Shown in pieces: positions 56,573 through 64,000 of a stretch of 64,000 nucleotides of DNA. The stretch is from Leptospira broomii serovar Hurstbridge str. 5399 (GTDB lineage: Bacteria; Spirochaetota; Leptospiria; Leptospirales; Leptospiraceae). Position numbers and translations under genes: made by a program. The number at the start of each line of letters is the position of its first letter. Positions within the stretch are counted from its first letter, which is position 1. The stretch is taken from positions 498,501-562,500 of the forward strand of contig NZ_AHMO02000004.1 in assembly GCF_000243715.2 (NCBI RefSeq), given 5' to 3'. Under the pieces are notes generated by a model, which was given only the letters and a program-made list of their open reading frames with translations, had not been told where the DNA came from and did no database searches.

Positions 56573-57779
56573 CGAGAATTACTTCCTTACCGTATTTGGA
56601 TTCCTTCCAGACCATAAACGGTCTTTCTGCCACAAGATGAAATAGATACCCGAAACCGAGGATGATGAATCCGGCAGGCACAAACCATATTGCGAAATCT
56701 ATGTATCGAGGATCTTTGACGTTAATGACCGCCGGAGTTATAATCCCAACTAGGAAGAAGTGGATTAAATAAGAGCAATACGATAACTTTGCGATAGGTG
56801 CGAAAATTCGCAGAGAGAAAATTTTTGCTACGAAAGATTCCGGTCTCAATGAAAGGATGATTATGATGATCCATGCGAGATTATTGAGATTGAATCGAAA
56901 TACCATCGACATCAGGGAAGATTGGAATTCGAATACAAAAATGGAAATATAAGCGATCGAAGCGATTGCGATTCCCAATGCAATCGTTCTTTTTCGTTTG
57001 TCGGCCAGGAAGGCATATACTCTTTCCGGATAGCGATTTAGGGTATAGGCCAATATGATTCCTGCAAATAGGGAATCGAGGCGTCCCTGTAAAGGATAGT
57101 AAATCCATCCACTATAAAGTTGCTTTACGCGGATGGGATCGGCAACTCCTTCGATTATATATTTGTAAATTAAGAATCTATAAATGGTGGGAATGATAAT
57201 CCATAGTAACAGGGACGCGAATCTAAATCTTTCGGGTATTCGCTTAAAAACCAACAGTAAGAAGACTGGAAAGAGTAGGTAGAACTGTTCCTCGAGCGAT
57301 AAGGACCATCCATGCGGGACTGTTCCGTAAAAGTAGTTTGATATATATAAAAAATCGAATATAGCTGTGCTTTGAAACTTGGTTAAGGCTTCCATCGACG
57401 CCGGCTGGAGTCGCATCAATATCGGTATGAATATGAAGGTTTGAATCGACAGAAAAATAAAGTAGGGGGGAAATATCCGAATCGTTCTTTTAGAAAAGAA
57501 GACGCCCAGCCGAATATCGTTCGTTCGATCCAATTCCCTAAATAGCGGACCGGAAATCAAAAACCCGCTCAAAATGAAAAAAATATCCATACACAAACTT
57601 CCCGAATTGAAGACGTTTCGGGCGATATCGTTCGGTTCTTTTATATATGGTTCGAAAGGCCGATACATGTGCGTGCCGATTACTAAAAAATACGCGAGTG
57701 TACGGAGTCCGTTTAACGGAGCAATTTCTCTAGGATCGTATTTGAATATTCCAAAAAGATAACGCTTAATAGCTGACAT
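56529..57779 (-). CDS. Acyltransferase 3 (OafA/YrhL) family protein
   Basis: 416 residues with about 10 membrane helices and the N-terminal active-site pattern NGLRTLAYFLVIGTHMYRPF (His near residue 36). Members O-acetylate or otherwise acylate surface glycans, and the neighbouring genes are glycan genes. It lies 15 bp downstream of the GT-C-like gene on the same strand, so the two are probably co-transcribed. Acceptor unknown. Confidence 0.88.
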   Translation of the reverse strand: MSAIKRYLFGIFKYDPREIAPLNGLRTLAYFLVIGTHMYRPFEPYIKEPNDIARNVFNSGSLCMDIFFILSGFLISGPLFRELDRTNDIRLGVFFSKRTIRIFPPYFIFLSIQTFIFIPILMRLQPASMEALTKFQSTAIFDFLYISNYFYGTVPHGWSLSLEEQFYLLFPVFLLLVFKRIPERFRFASLLLWIIIPTIYRFLIYKYIIEGVADPIRVKQLYSGWIYYPLQGRLDSLFAGIILAYTLNRYPERVYAFLADKRKRTIALGIAIASIAYISIFVFEFQSSLMSMVFRFNLNNLAWIIIIILSLRPESFVAKIFSLRIFAPIAKLSYCSYLIHFFLVGIITPAVINVKDPRYIDFAIWFVPAGFIILGFGYLFHLVAERPFMVWKESKYGKEVILAKTENSSLAVKRTD

Positions 57780-57794
57780 GAAGATTGTCCTGGG

Positions 57795-59330
57795 TCATTT
57801 TAAAATTGGCCGAAATTCCACGGTTTCCATGTTGATAGAAGGACTTTTTTTGAAAGTTATCTTGGAAATTTTGAATTTGTGCGAATGAGGAATAAGTGTT
57901 TCCGGGGAATAAAAATCTTTGGCGCCGATCATCGTAAATCTTACGATTCCCGACTTATAAAGTCCGTTCAAAAGGGTGTCGAATTCCTTCTCATCGGAAA
58001 GTTCGAATACCATTCTTTCCCTTTCGAAGGAATTCGGCGGAAATAGGGCGGATCCGTTGCGATAGATGATTACCTTTTCGGAGAATAAATCCAATTCCTG
58101 GCGTTCCACGATGATTGATTTCGTAAATTTTCTATAAAGAACATCGTAGGTAACGGAACCGATTATGGAATAGGATAAAAGTGCAATTGCAAGGATTCGA
58201 TGAATTTTCTTTTCGAAGAATTTCGCTTCTTCCAGAGATTTTATCGCGTAAAGAAGTAGAATTGGAGTGACGGTCAGTAAAAAACGAGGACCGAATAAGA
58301 CGCCCTGCCAGAATTTTGTAGAAGTCAAAATCGCCGAAAAAAGGATGAAAAAAAGAATTCCGATATATGCGATTCGATTGCCGTTCTTTTGAAACGCATA
58401 TCTCCAGGTAAAAATCAAAATCGGATAAGCTCCGAGCAACCCCAAAGAACCGTGGCCGAACGCTAGCAGTTCCCAGAGAAAAGCCGCCTGTGCAAGTAGA
58501 TCGTATTCTTGGGAGTTAAAGGATTGAAGATATCCTCTCGATCCGAGCGGATGTCCCACTACCAGGTAATTGATGATAGCCTGGATTAAAAAGAGAAATC
58601 CGAACGAAAGAGGAAACCAAAATAGGCGAATATCTTTCGGCTTTAGAATAGCTTGCGCCAACGAAAGGGATCCTGCAAGCAAGAGCACTTCCTGGCGAAA
58701 GAAAGCCGCAAATCCGAATAACAGTCCGGCAAAAATCGAATCCCGGGTTTTTCCATTTTTAGTATCGCGAAATAAAAAATAAAAACCGTAGGTAACGGTT
58801 CCGATCGAAATAATATACTCGGATAAATCCGTTGCAAACAGAGTGAATGTGGAACCGGTCAACAGAAATAGTAAGAAAAGAAATCGAAATCGATAGCCGA
58901 GCTTTAATTCACGGGTCAGCAAATATAGGGAGTAAAGAGTTAATGTGCCGAAAATTATGGAGACGAGAAAACTTCCGAACCTACCTAAAAGAAAAACGAA
59001 AGGAGCCTGAATTAACGCGTAGTAGAAAGGGAAGACGTAATAGCATTTGCCCTTGTAAGCATGAGCCATCGTTGCACCCTTTTCTATCGTTAAAGGTAAA
59101 AATCGAAATTCCGGATCGAAATTTTTTCCAAAGTATCTGCAGGAAAAATCAGGAAACCCTTGGATAAGCAAGTCTGCAACTTGTTGTTGTTTGATCGCGC
59201 CGTCTCCGACTCGGATACCGGTCTGATATTGCCACGCCAAAAAAAAGAGTAGGAACACCACACCTAAGGTCACGAATCCTTTTGCCGTATTTCCGAAGGA
59301 AATCAGTCGAGACGATGCGGCTTGAAACAT
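57795..59330 (-). CDS. GT-C-like multi-spanning glycosyltransferase, paralogue A
   Basis: 511 residues with about 10-12 membrane helices and a C-terminal soluble end. The sequence shares DPEF (after the first loop), a LTRELKLG-like strand, FRQE, GHPLGSRGYL and GPRFLL with the neighbouring gene at 59461, which identifies them as paralogues. The acidic first loop and the multi-helix plan match GT-C transferases that use polyprenyl-phosphate sugars. I recall a Leptospira-specific family (LA_3751/LA_3752-like) with this look but cannot confirm it. Divergent from the 59461 gene by 130 bp. Confidence 0.75.
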   Translation of the reverse strand: MFQAASSRLISFGNTAKGFVTLGVVFLLFFLAWQYQTGIRVGDGAIKQQQVADLLIQGFPDFSCRYFGKNFDPEFRFLPLTIEKGATMAHAYKGKCYYVFPFYYALIQAPFVFLLGRFGSFLVSIIFGTLTLYSLYLLTRELKLGYRFRFLFLLFLLTGSTFTLFATDLSEYIISIGTVTYGFYFLFRDTKNGKTRDSIFAGLLFGFAAFFRQEVLLLAGSLSLAQAILKPKDIRLFWFPLSFGFLFLIQAIINYLVVGHPLGSRGYLQSFNSQEYDLLAQAAFLWELLAFGHGSLGLLGAYPILIFTWRYAFQKNGNRIAYIGILFFILFSAILTSTKFWQGVLFGPRFLLTVTPILLLYAIKSLEEAKFFEKKIHRILAIALLSYSIIGSVTYDVLYRKFTKSIIVERQELDLFSEKVIIYRNGSALFPPNSFERERMVFELSDEKEFDTLLNGLYKSGIVRFTMIGAKDFYSPETLIPHSHKFKISKITFKKSPSINMETVEFRPILK

Positions 59331-59460
59331 TGTAGATAGGAAATGTCCGTTCGGACTGAGGTCAAGTAAATTCTCCCGTCGCTTTAGATGCGGGTTGCAG
59401 ATTAGAGTCGAGGATTTTCCTTTACATCATTAGCTATATCGGCAAGGATAATGGCGATTC

Positions 59461-61038
59461 ATGTCTCTTACTACTAAAATCCAAAGAAGCCTAGTTCTCT
59501 TTCTTTTAGCGTTTGTCCTGTTCGGATCGGTGACTTATTTAAAGCCGCAATATTCATTCAATTGGGACATTCACAATAAAGCGGTTCAGTCATTTTCTAT
59601 ATTGAAAAATCAATTTCTTTCCGAAGAATTATTTTATCCCGGCCGAGTCGTTGATCCTGAATTCCTATACTTTCCTCAACAGGGAAACGTCTTCCTGCAA
59701 ATTCAAGGTAGGAATTTGAGCGCCTTCCCGATAGCGTTCGCTGCGATTTCGGCTCCGTGGATTTGGCTTATAGGATTGTCGTCCTTACCGTATGCGAGTG
59801 CTCTCGGCCTATTACTTTGCCTTTTTATTTTTACGAAATACTGGAAACCGACTTCGTTCGTTTTGGCGATCACAGTATTTGCGACTTTCTTATGGATTCT
59901 CAGTGTAGAATATTCGGAACATAGTGTTTTCATCTTATTTTCATTACTCGCATTAACTTTTACTATTAAAGGACAAAGCGGAAGAGATTGGAAGATTCTC
60001 TTCGCAGGCCTCTTTTGCGGCCTTACCGTTTGGTTTCGTCATGAGGGGCTTGTTTATTGCGGCAGTCTCGCTATGTGGATTTTCTTAATCGAACCGAAAA
60101 CAAAATCCAAGTTTCCCCTCCGTGTTCTACTTTTTTGTATCGGTGCAGGAATTACGGTCGGAGGTTTTCTTCTTTTTAATTATTTAGATTATGGCCATCC
60201 TTTGGGGCCTCGATACCTAATCAATCGCGAGGGATTGGGTGTGCCGTTCTTGGTGCGCCTTGAATGGGCCAAAAGCCTACTATTCTTCGGTGGATTTAAA
60301 CTGGGATATTTCGGTTATATGCCGGGGGCCTTGATCCTTTTTCCGATTCTCCTTTTTTCCTGGAAAAAATTATCCCGAAATAATCGTCTTATCTTCGGGT
60401 CTACGATTACTTATATTTTTTTGGTGCTTGCAATAGTACCCAACGACGGATTCACGAATTGGGGACCTCGTTTTTTCGGGCCTGTCGTTTTCCCTTTCGT
60501 GATTCTTTTTTCTAAATACTTTTATTATATGAAAAAGAAACGGAAGTATTCGGTGATTAAATTCGTTTTGCTGCTTTGCCTTGGATTTTCCTTTTTGATG
60601 GGAATTTTAGGGATCAAATTCATTGCAGAAGGTCGAAAACAGCAGGCTCTCAATAATCAACTGTATAATTCTACCGAAACGGATATCTGGATTTTTCCCG
60701 ACGATTCGATCGCCTATATGGCCGGAACGGATTATTTTAAAAAAATCATATTTAGGGTATCTAAAACTTCCGACTTGGAGATTCTTTTGCCGAAACTCCA
60801 AGCTAATTGGCCGCAAGCCAAAGTCGGATTCTTTCATATGGATCTGAATAAAATAGATGCAAGAATGAAAGAGGCGATGAAAGCCAACCCTACATTTGCC
60901 GAAAGTTTCCGGAAAACGGTATGGAACGATGTCGAGCTGGAAAGAATCGTTCGGACGTATTTAATTTCTCCCAAAGAGATCCGTTCGGATCGTCTCCAAA
61001 TATGGACGGGAAGTTTAAACACCAAGTCTCCGAAATAA
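59461..61038 (+). CDS. GT-C-like multi-spanning glycosyltransferase, paralogue B
   Basis: 525 residues with about 12 membrane helices. It shares the landmarks DPEF, FRHEGLVYCGS, YGHPLGPRYL and GPRFF with the divergent neighbour, at similar spacing. The first-loop motif NWDIHNKA replaces the GDGAIKQ of the neighbour. Probably a glycosyltransferase using a lipid-linked donor; specificity is unknown. A 66-bp gap precedes the AftB-like gene on the same strand. Confidence 0.75.
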   Translation: MSLTTKIQRSLVLFLLAFVLFGSVTYLKPQYSFNWDIHNKAVQSFSILKNQFLSEELFYPGRVVDPEFLYFPQQGNVFLQIQGRNLSAFPIAFAAISAPWIWLIGLSSLPYASALGLLLCLFIFTKYWKPTSFVLAITVFATFLWILSVEYSEHSVFILFSLLALTFTIKGQSGRDWKILFAGLFCGLTVWFRHEGLVYCGSLAMWIFLIEPKTKSKFPLRVLLFCIGAGITVGGFLLFNYLDYGHPLGPRYLINREGLGVPFLVRLEWAKSLLFFGGFKLGYFGYMPGALILFPILLFSWKKLSRNNRLIFGSTITYIFLVLAIVPNDGFTNWGPRFFGPVVFPFVILFSKYFYYMKKKRKYSVIKFVLLLCLGFSFLMGILGIKFIAEGRKQQALNNQLYNSTETDIWIFPDDSIAYMAGTDYFKKIIFRVSKTSDLEILLPKLQANWPQAKVGFFHMDLNKIDARMKEAMKANPTFAESFRKTVWNDVELERIVRTYLISPKEIRSDRLQIWTGSLNTKSPK

Positions 61039-61103
61039 GAGTGACAGGATCCATTTAAACGAATTTTTAAAAGATACTTGTTAGTTTTTAAATAAGGACT
61101 CGA

Positions 61104-62753
61104 ATGACTTTTTCTTTCTTGAATCGTATTTACGAGCGGATCGTTTCTTCTAAGTGGCTTGGTCCGGTCTCTATCTTACTTTTTATATATATCTTGCTCG
61201 TTAATTCTTGGGTGGGGGAAGATTCGTACATCACGTTCCGTACGGTTAAGAATTTTCTAAGCGGCTTCGGCCTTCGCTGGAATACGTATGAAAGAGTGCA
61301 GGCATACACTCATCCGCTTTGGATGTTCGGGATCTCCTTCTTTGGAATGCTTCGAATTCCGCTATTCTATGCCGTTCTATTATTATCCTGGACCTGCATA
61401 GCCGGTACTTTTTATCTTTTAGCATCTAAAGAAAAATCGATTCAAAAAACCGATATCGTCTGGCTGGCTTTATTATTAGTTTCATCTCGGGCATTCGTCG
61501 ATTATTCCACTTCCGGTCTGGAGAACCCGCTTTCCTTTTTTCTTTTGATTTTACTCTTTTTAGAAGGAGAACGCTTTCTTAAGGAAAGATCCGATATTTA
61601 CATTTTTCGTTTCAGTCTGATTCTAGCCTTATTGTATTTGAATCGGCAGGACACGGTTCTTTTCGGTTTCCCCTATCTTGTATATTTTTTTCTGTCTTCG
61701 TTGAAATCAAAAAGAGTCTTCCGCACAATCTGTTTGGGATTCTTAGGTTTGCTTCCCGCTGTAATCTGGACTCTCTTCTCCATTCTTTATTACGGTTATC
61801 CGTTTCCAAACACGGCGTACGCAAAGTTGAATACAGGAATTCCTTCGAGCGAACTTTGGCTGGCGGGATTGTCGTATCTACGAAATTCTCTCGTGTGGGA
61901 TCCGGTTTCAATTCTTACCTTAATTTTTCCGGCCGTTTATTTTCTTCAGTCATTTAGAAAAAAAATTCGGCCGGAATTTTTCCTACCGCTTTTGGGGATT
62001 TTGTTATATTTACTTTATATAATAAAAATCGGCGGTGATTTTATGGCGGGAAGATTCGTTTCTTTGCCTTTTGTAGCCGCAGTCTTTCTTTTAACAAGAA
62101 TTCAGCATCGATCCGTGCTTATATTCGGATTTCTATGCTTTATTCTTTTTACTTTGTTGAACAAACGCTCTTATTTGTATACGACTCCCGAATATCATAG
62201 GCTTCGCGTGGACGGACATATCGTCGACGAAAAGAGCATGTATTTTCCTAAGGCTAACTTTCTTCGCTCCTTATACATCAAGGACTTTCCCGATCATGTT
62301 TGGGCCGAGTTTGGAAGAAAGTATCGAGACGATCTAAAAGCTTCCCCGTCTGAATTCCCGGTTTGCGCGACTTTGAATGTAGGGTACTTCGGTTATTTCG
62401 CCGGACCCGAGCGAAAGATCATTGACGTTTACGCGCTGACCGACCCCTTCCTAAGTAAGTTGCAGGCAGCAAAGCCTTGGAGGATCGGTCACTTCGGAAG
62501 AAATATACCTCAAGGGTATATTGAGTCCGTGGCGAGCGGAGAAAACAAGATTAAGGAAAAAAATCTTAAAGAGTACTACGAAAGGCTTAGATTATTAACC
62601 GAAGCGGAGGATCTTTTTACGCGAGATCGGCTTTTTGAAATTTTCCGTGAAAATATCGGCATAAATAAGCAGCTAATCGATCAATATAAAGACGATTTGG
62701 AATTGCAACCGATCCCTGCGGGTACAAGTTGCGGTCTCGGAAAGGGATTTTAG
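61104..62753 (+). CDS. AftB-like GT-C transferase (putative arabinofuranosyltransferase)
   Basis: 549 residues. An N-terminal membrane helix is followed by the loop GEDSYITFRTVKNFLSGFG (residues about 36-54) and ERVQAYTHPLW (about 62-72). These match, in order, the acidic-pair loop and the GERVEAxT-type sequence that I recall from mycobacterial AftB. A large soluble C-terminal domain follows. AftB adds terminal beta-1,2-arabinofuranose from decaprenyl-phosphoryl-arabinose. The DprE1/DprE2-like genes nearby would make that donor. Homology is clear by motif, the sugar is not proven. Confidence 0.7.
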   Translation: MTFSFLNRIYERIVSSKWLGPVSILLFIYILLVNSWVGEDSYITFRTVKNFLSGFGLRWNTYERVQAYTHPLWMFGISFFGMLRIPLFYAVLLLSWTCIAGTFYLLASKEKSIQKTDIVWLALLLVSSRAFVDYSTSGLENPLSFFLLILLFLEGERFLKERSDIYIFRFSLILALLYLNRQDTVLFGFPYLVYFFLSSLKSKRVFRTICLGFLGLLPAVIWTLFSILYYGYPFPNTAYAKLNTGIPSSELWLAGLSYLRNSLVWDPVSILTLIFPAVYFLQSFRKKIRPEFFLPLLGILLYLLYIIKIGGDFMAGRFVSLPFVAAVFLLTRIQHRSVLIFGFLCFILFTLLNKRSYLYTTPEYHRLRVDGHIVDEKSMYFPKANFLRSLYIKDFPDHVWAEFGRKYRDDLKASPSEFPVCATLNVGYFGYFAGPERKIIDVYALTDPFLSKLQAAKPWRIGHFGRNIPQGYIESVASGENKIKEKNLKEYYERLRLLTEAEDLFTRDRLFEIFRENIGINKQLIDQYKDDLELQPIPAGTSCGLGKGF

Positions 62754-62860
62754 AAAACGATTTTTAATTTTCGAGAAACTGAATTCGTTTTTCATCAACT
62801 ACTTTAATAAACTAGGAATTTCCTTGATCCGTCGAAGCCTGGTTCCATCTTAAGTGGAGA

Positions 62861-64000
62861 ATGGGTGAAAGCCAAGGCCTATGGACAGTCGATCGTTGGA
62901 AAGAATGGTTTTCTAACGGCGAACTTGTCCCGTTTTTTCAGCCCATTCTTTCAGTGGAAAACGATTCGATCTTCGGTTTCGAAGCGCTCGGTCGATTTAA
63001 AGATCAAAACAATAATATTCATAGCCTAGGTCCCTTCTTTCTTTCGGAACCGTCCCATACCTTTTCCCCGGAAGAAAGACTTCGATTTCGCAACTTAAAG
63101 CGGGACGTGGATCGTTCGATTCGAACCAAGGCGTTACAAATCTTATCGGAGAATACGAATTTACCGCCGAGCACGAAACTATTTCTGAATATTTCTCCCA
63201 CGTTCATGCAGGACTATCTCATATCCGGTTCGAATGACGATCCGTACACTCTAAAATCTGCGAAAACTATCGGAGTCGATCCCCGGAAAATCGTCATTGA
63301 GATTGTCGAGGAGCATTTTTCGGGAGAAATCGATCAGTTAAAACCGTTGATAAACCTTTACAAAAGAGAAGGGGTTCTTGTCGCGATCGACGATTTAGGT
63401 GCAAGATCTTCCAATCTGGATCGAATCGGCGCCCTCCATCCGGATATTATAAAAGTCGATCTGGGATTGATACGAAGCTCGGTGGATTCCAGAAATTTTC
63501 AGGAAATCCTTTATACGTTGTCCAGGCTGGCGGAAAGTTTGGGTTGTTCCTTATTATTCGAAGGAATCGAAACCGAAACGGAGTTATACAACGCTTTGAC
63601 TTATGGCGCTCGCTTTCTCCAAGGGTTTTACTTTGCCGAGCCGAGCCCGAATCTTATCGATATTTCCGGCTTGAGTATTCGATTTTCCCAGTTACACGAA
63701 TTATTCTTTTCCTATAAAAAATACCAACTACTCAGAAGAATTAAAAAAGAACGAGAATTAGAAGATAGGCTCGAATCGGCGGGAATCCAAGTTTCTTTCG
63801 AGCAGGAGTTTCTTAAAATTCGGATTCGCAACGCTTATCTTCTAAAAGATTCGGTTTTTAGAATGTACGTAACCGACCAAGAAGGAAGGCAACTCTCTCC
63901 GAATTATACGGAATTATCGCAAGAAATCATGCAAGAAGACGAGAGTTATTTGGGAAGAAACTGGAGCTGGAGACCGTATTTTCTGGAACAATTCTATAAA
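62861..64000 (+). CDS. EAL-domain c-di-GMP phosphodiesterase with YkuI-like C terminus (cut by window end)
   Basis: 380 codons are visible, and the frame continues past the edge. EAL signature FEALGRF near residue 39, then NISPTF, IVIEIVEEH, AIDDLGA, IKVDLGLIR, FEGIET and GFYFAEP, so the metal-binding Glu/Asn/Asp/Lys set appears complete and the enzyme is probably active. After the EAL domain a charged helix leads to a PAS-like domain resembling YkuI_C (VFRMYVTDQEGRQLSPNY). No membrane helix in the visible part, so cytoplasmic. The ATG has GGAGA very close upstream. Confidence 0.88.
   Translation, partial: MGESQGLWTVDRWKEWFSNGELVPFFQPILSVENDSIFGFEALGRFKDQNNNIHSLGPFFLSEPSHTFSPEERLRFRNLKRDVDRSIRTKALQILSENTNLPPSTKLFLNISPTFMQDYLISGSNDDPYTLKSAKTIGVDPRKIVIEIVEEHFSGEIDQLKPLINLYKREGVLVAIDDLGARSSNLDRIGALHPDIIKVDLGLIRSSVDSRNFQEILYTLSRLAESLGCSLLFEGIETETELYNALTYGARFLQGFYFAEPSPNLIDISGLSIRFSQLHELFFSYKKYQLLRRIKKERELEDRLESAGIQVSFEQEFLKIRIRNAYLLKDSVFRMYVTDQEGRQLSPNYTELSQEIMQEDESYLGRNWSWRPYFLEQFYK

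Overview
The window is 64 kb of bacterial chromosome that reads as a spirochaete of the genus Leptospira. The basis is gene content and style: many short secreted or lipoprotein-like proteins, a HemW/GH3 pair, the tig-clpP-clpX order, a bifunctional-nuclease protein with a UVR tail, cyclic-nucleotide-binding fusion proteins, and frequent TTG and GTG starts. The species cannot be fixed from the sequence alone. There is no rRNA, CRISPR array, transposase, integrase or phage gene. Two tRNA genes are present.

Layout. 1-4.7 kb holds the end of a chemotaxis receptor, hemW, a family 3 glycosidase and a GDSL esterase. 4.8-10.4 kb is a molybdenum block: a molybdopterin oxidoreductase, a MoeB-rhodanese protein, then moaA-moaD-moaE-mobA as a tight operon (moaC, moeA and mogA are absent here). 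10.4-14.1 kb holds tRNA-Gly, trigger factor, clpP and clpX. 14.1-16.9 kb (minus strand) holds DoxX, a degenerate SpoIIE-type protein, tatC and tatA. 17-23.7 kb holds small conserved proteins, thioredoxin, a metallo-beta-lactamase/cyclic-nucleotide fusion, an LCAD-type acyl-CoA dehydrogenase, an outer-membrane protein and a double-ACT protein. 23.8-28.2 kb (minus) holds an MFS transporter, a phasin-like protein, a BFN/UVR protein and a large alpha/beta hydrolase. 28.2-28.95 kb is a tandem repeat array that grows out of the 3' end of a CAU-anticodon tRNA. 29-33.7 kb (minus) holds secreted proteins, a HEAT-repeat protein, a response regulator, a DUF115-type protein apparently started at ATT, and a hyperacidic omega-like protein. 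33.9-38.5 kb holds a TlpA-like lipoprotein, a class I amidotransferase, secA and a lipoprotein. 38.6-45.7 kb is a czcCBA-type heavy-metal efflux operon with an extra outer-membrane-like gene. 46.7-48.6 kb is a porin with a sigma-54 promoter and two upstream NtrC-like sites. 48.7-52 kb is a mixed housekeeping stretch (CCA/poly(A) polymerase family, RNase H, Bpt).

52.2-62.8 kb is the most interesting region. A DprE2-like reductase and a DprE1-like FAD oxidase, the pair that makes decaprenyl-phosphoryl-arabinose in mycobacteria, are followed by an O-antigen ligase-like protein, an OafA-type acyltransferase, two divergent paralogous GT-C-like membrane proteins and a protein resembling the mycobacterial arabinofuranosyltransferase AftB. 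Together they suggest a polyprenyl-phosphate pentofuranose donor pathway feeding surface glycans in a diderm spirochaete. The window ends inside an EAL-domain c-di-GMP phosphodiesterase.
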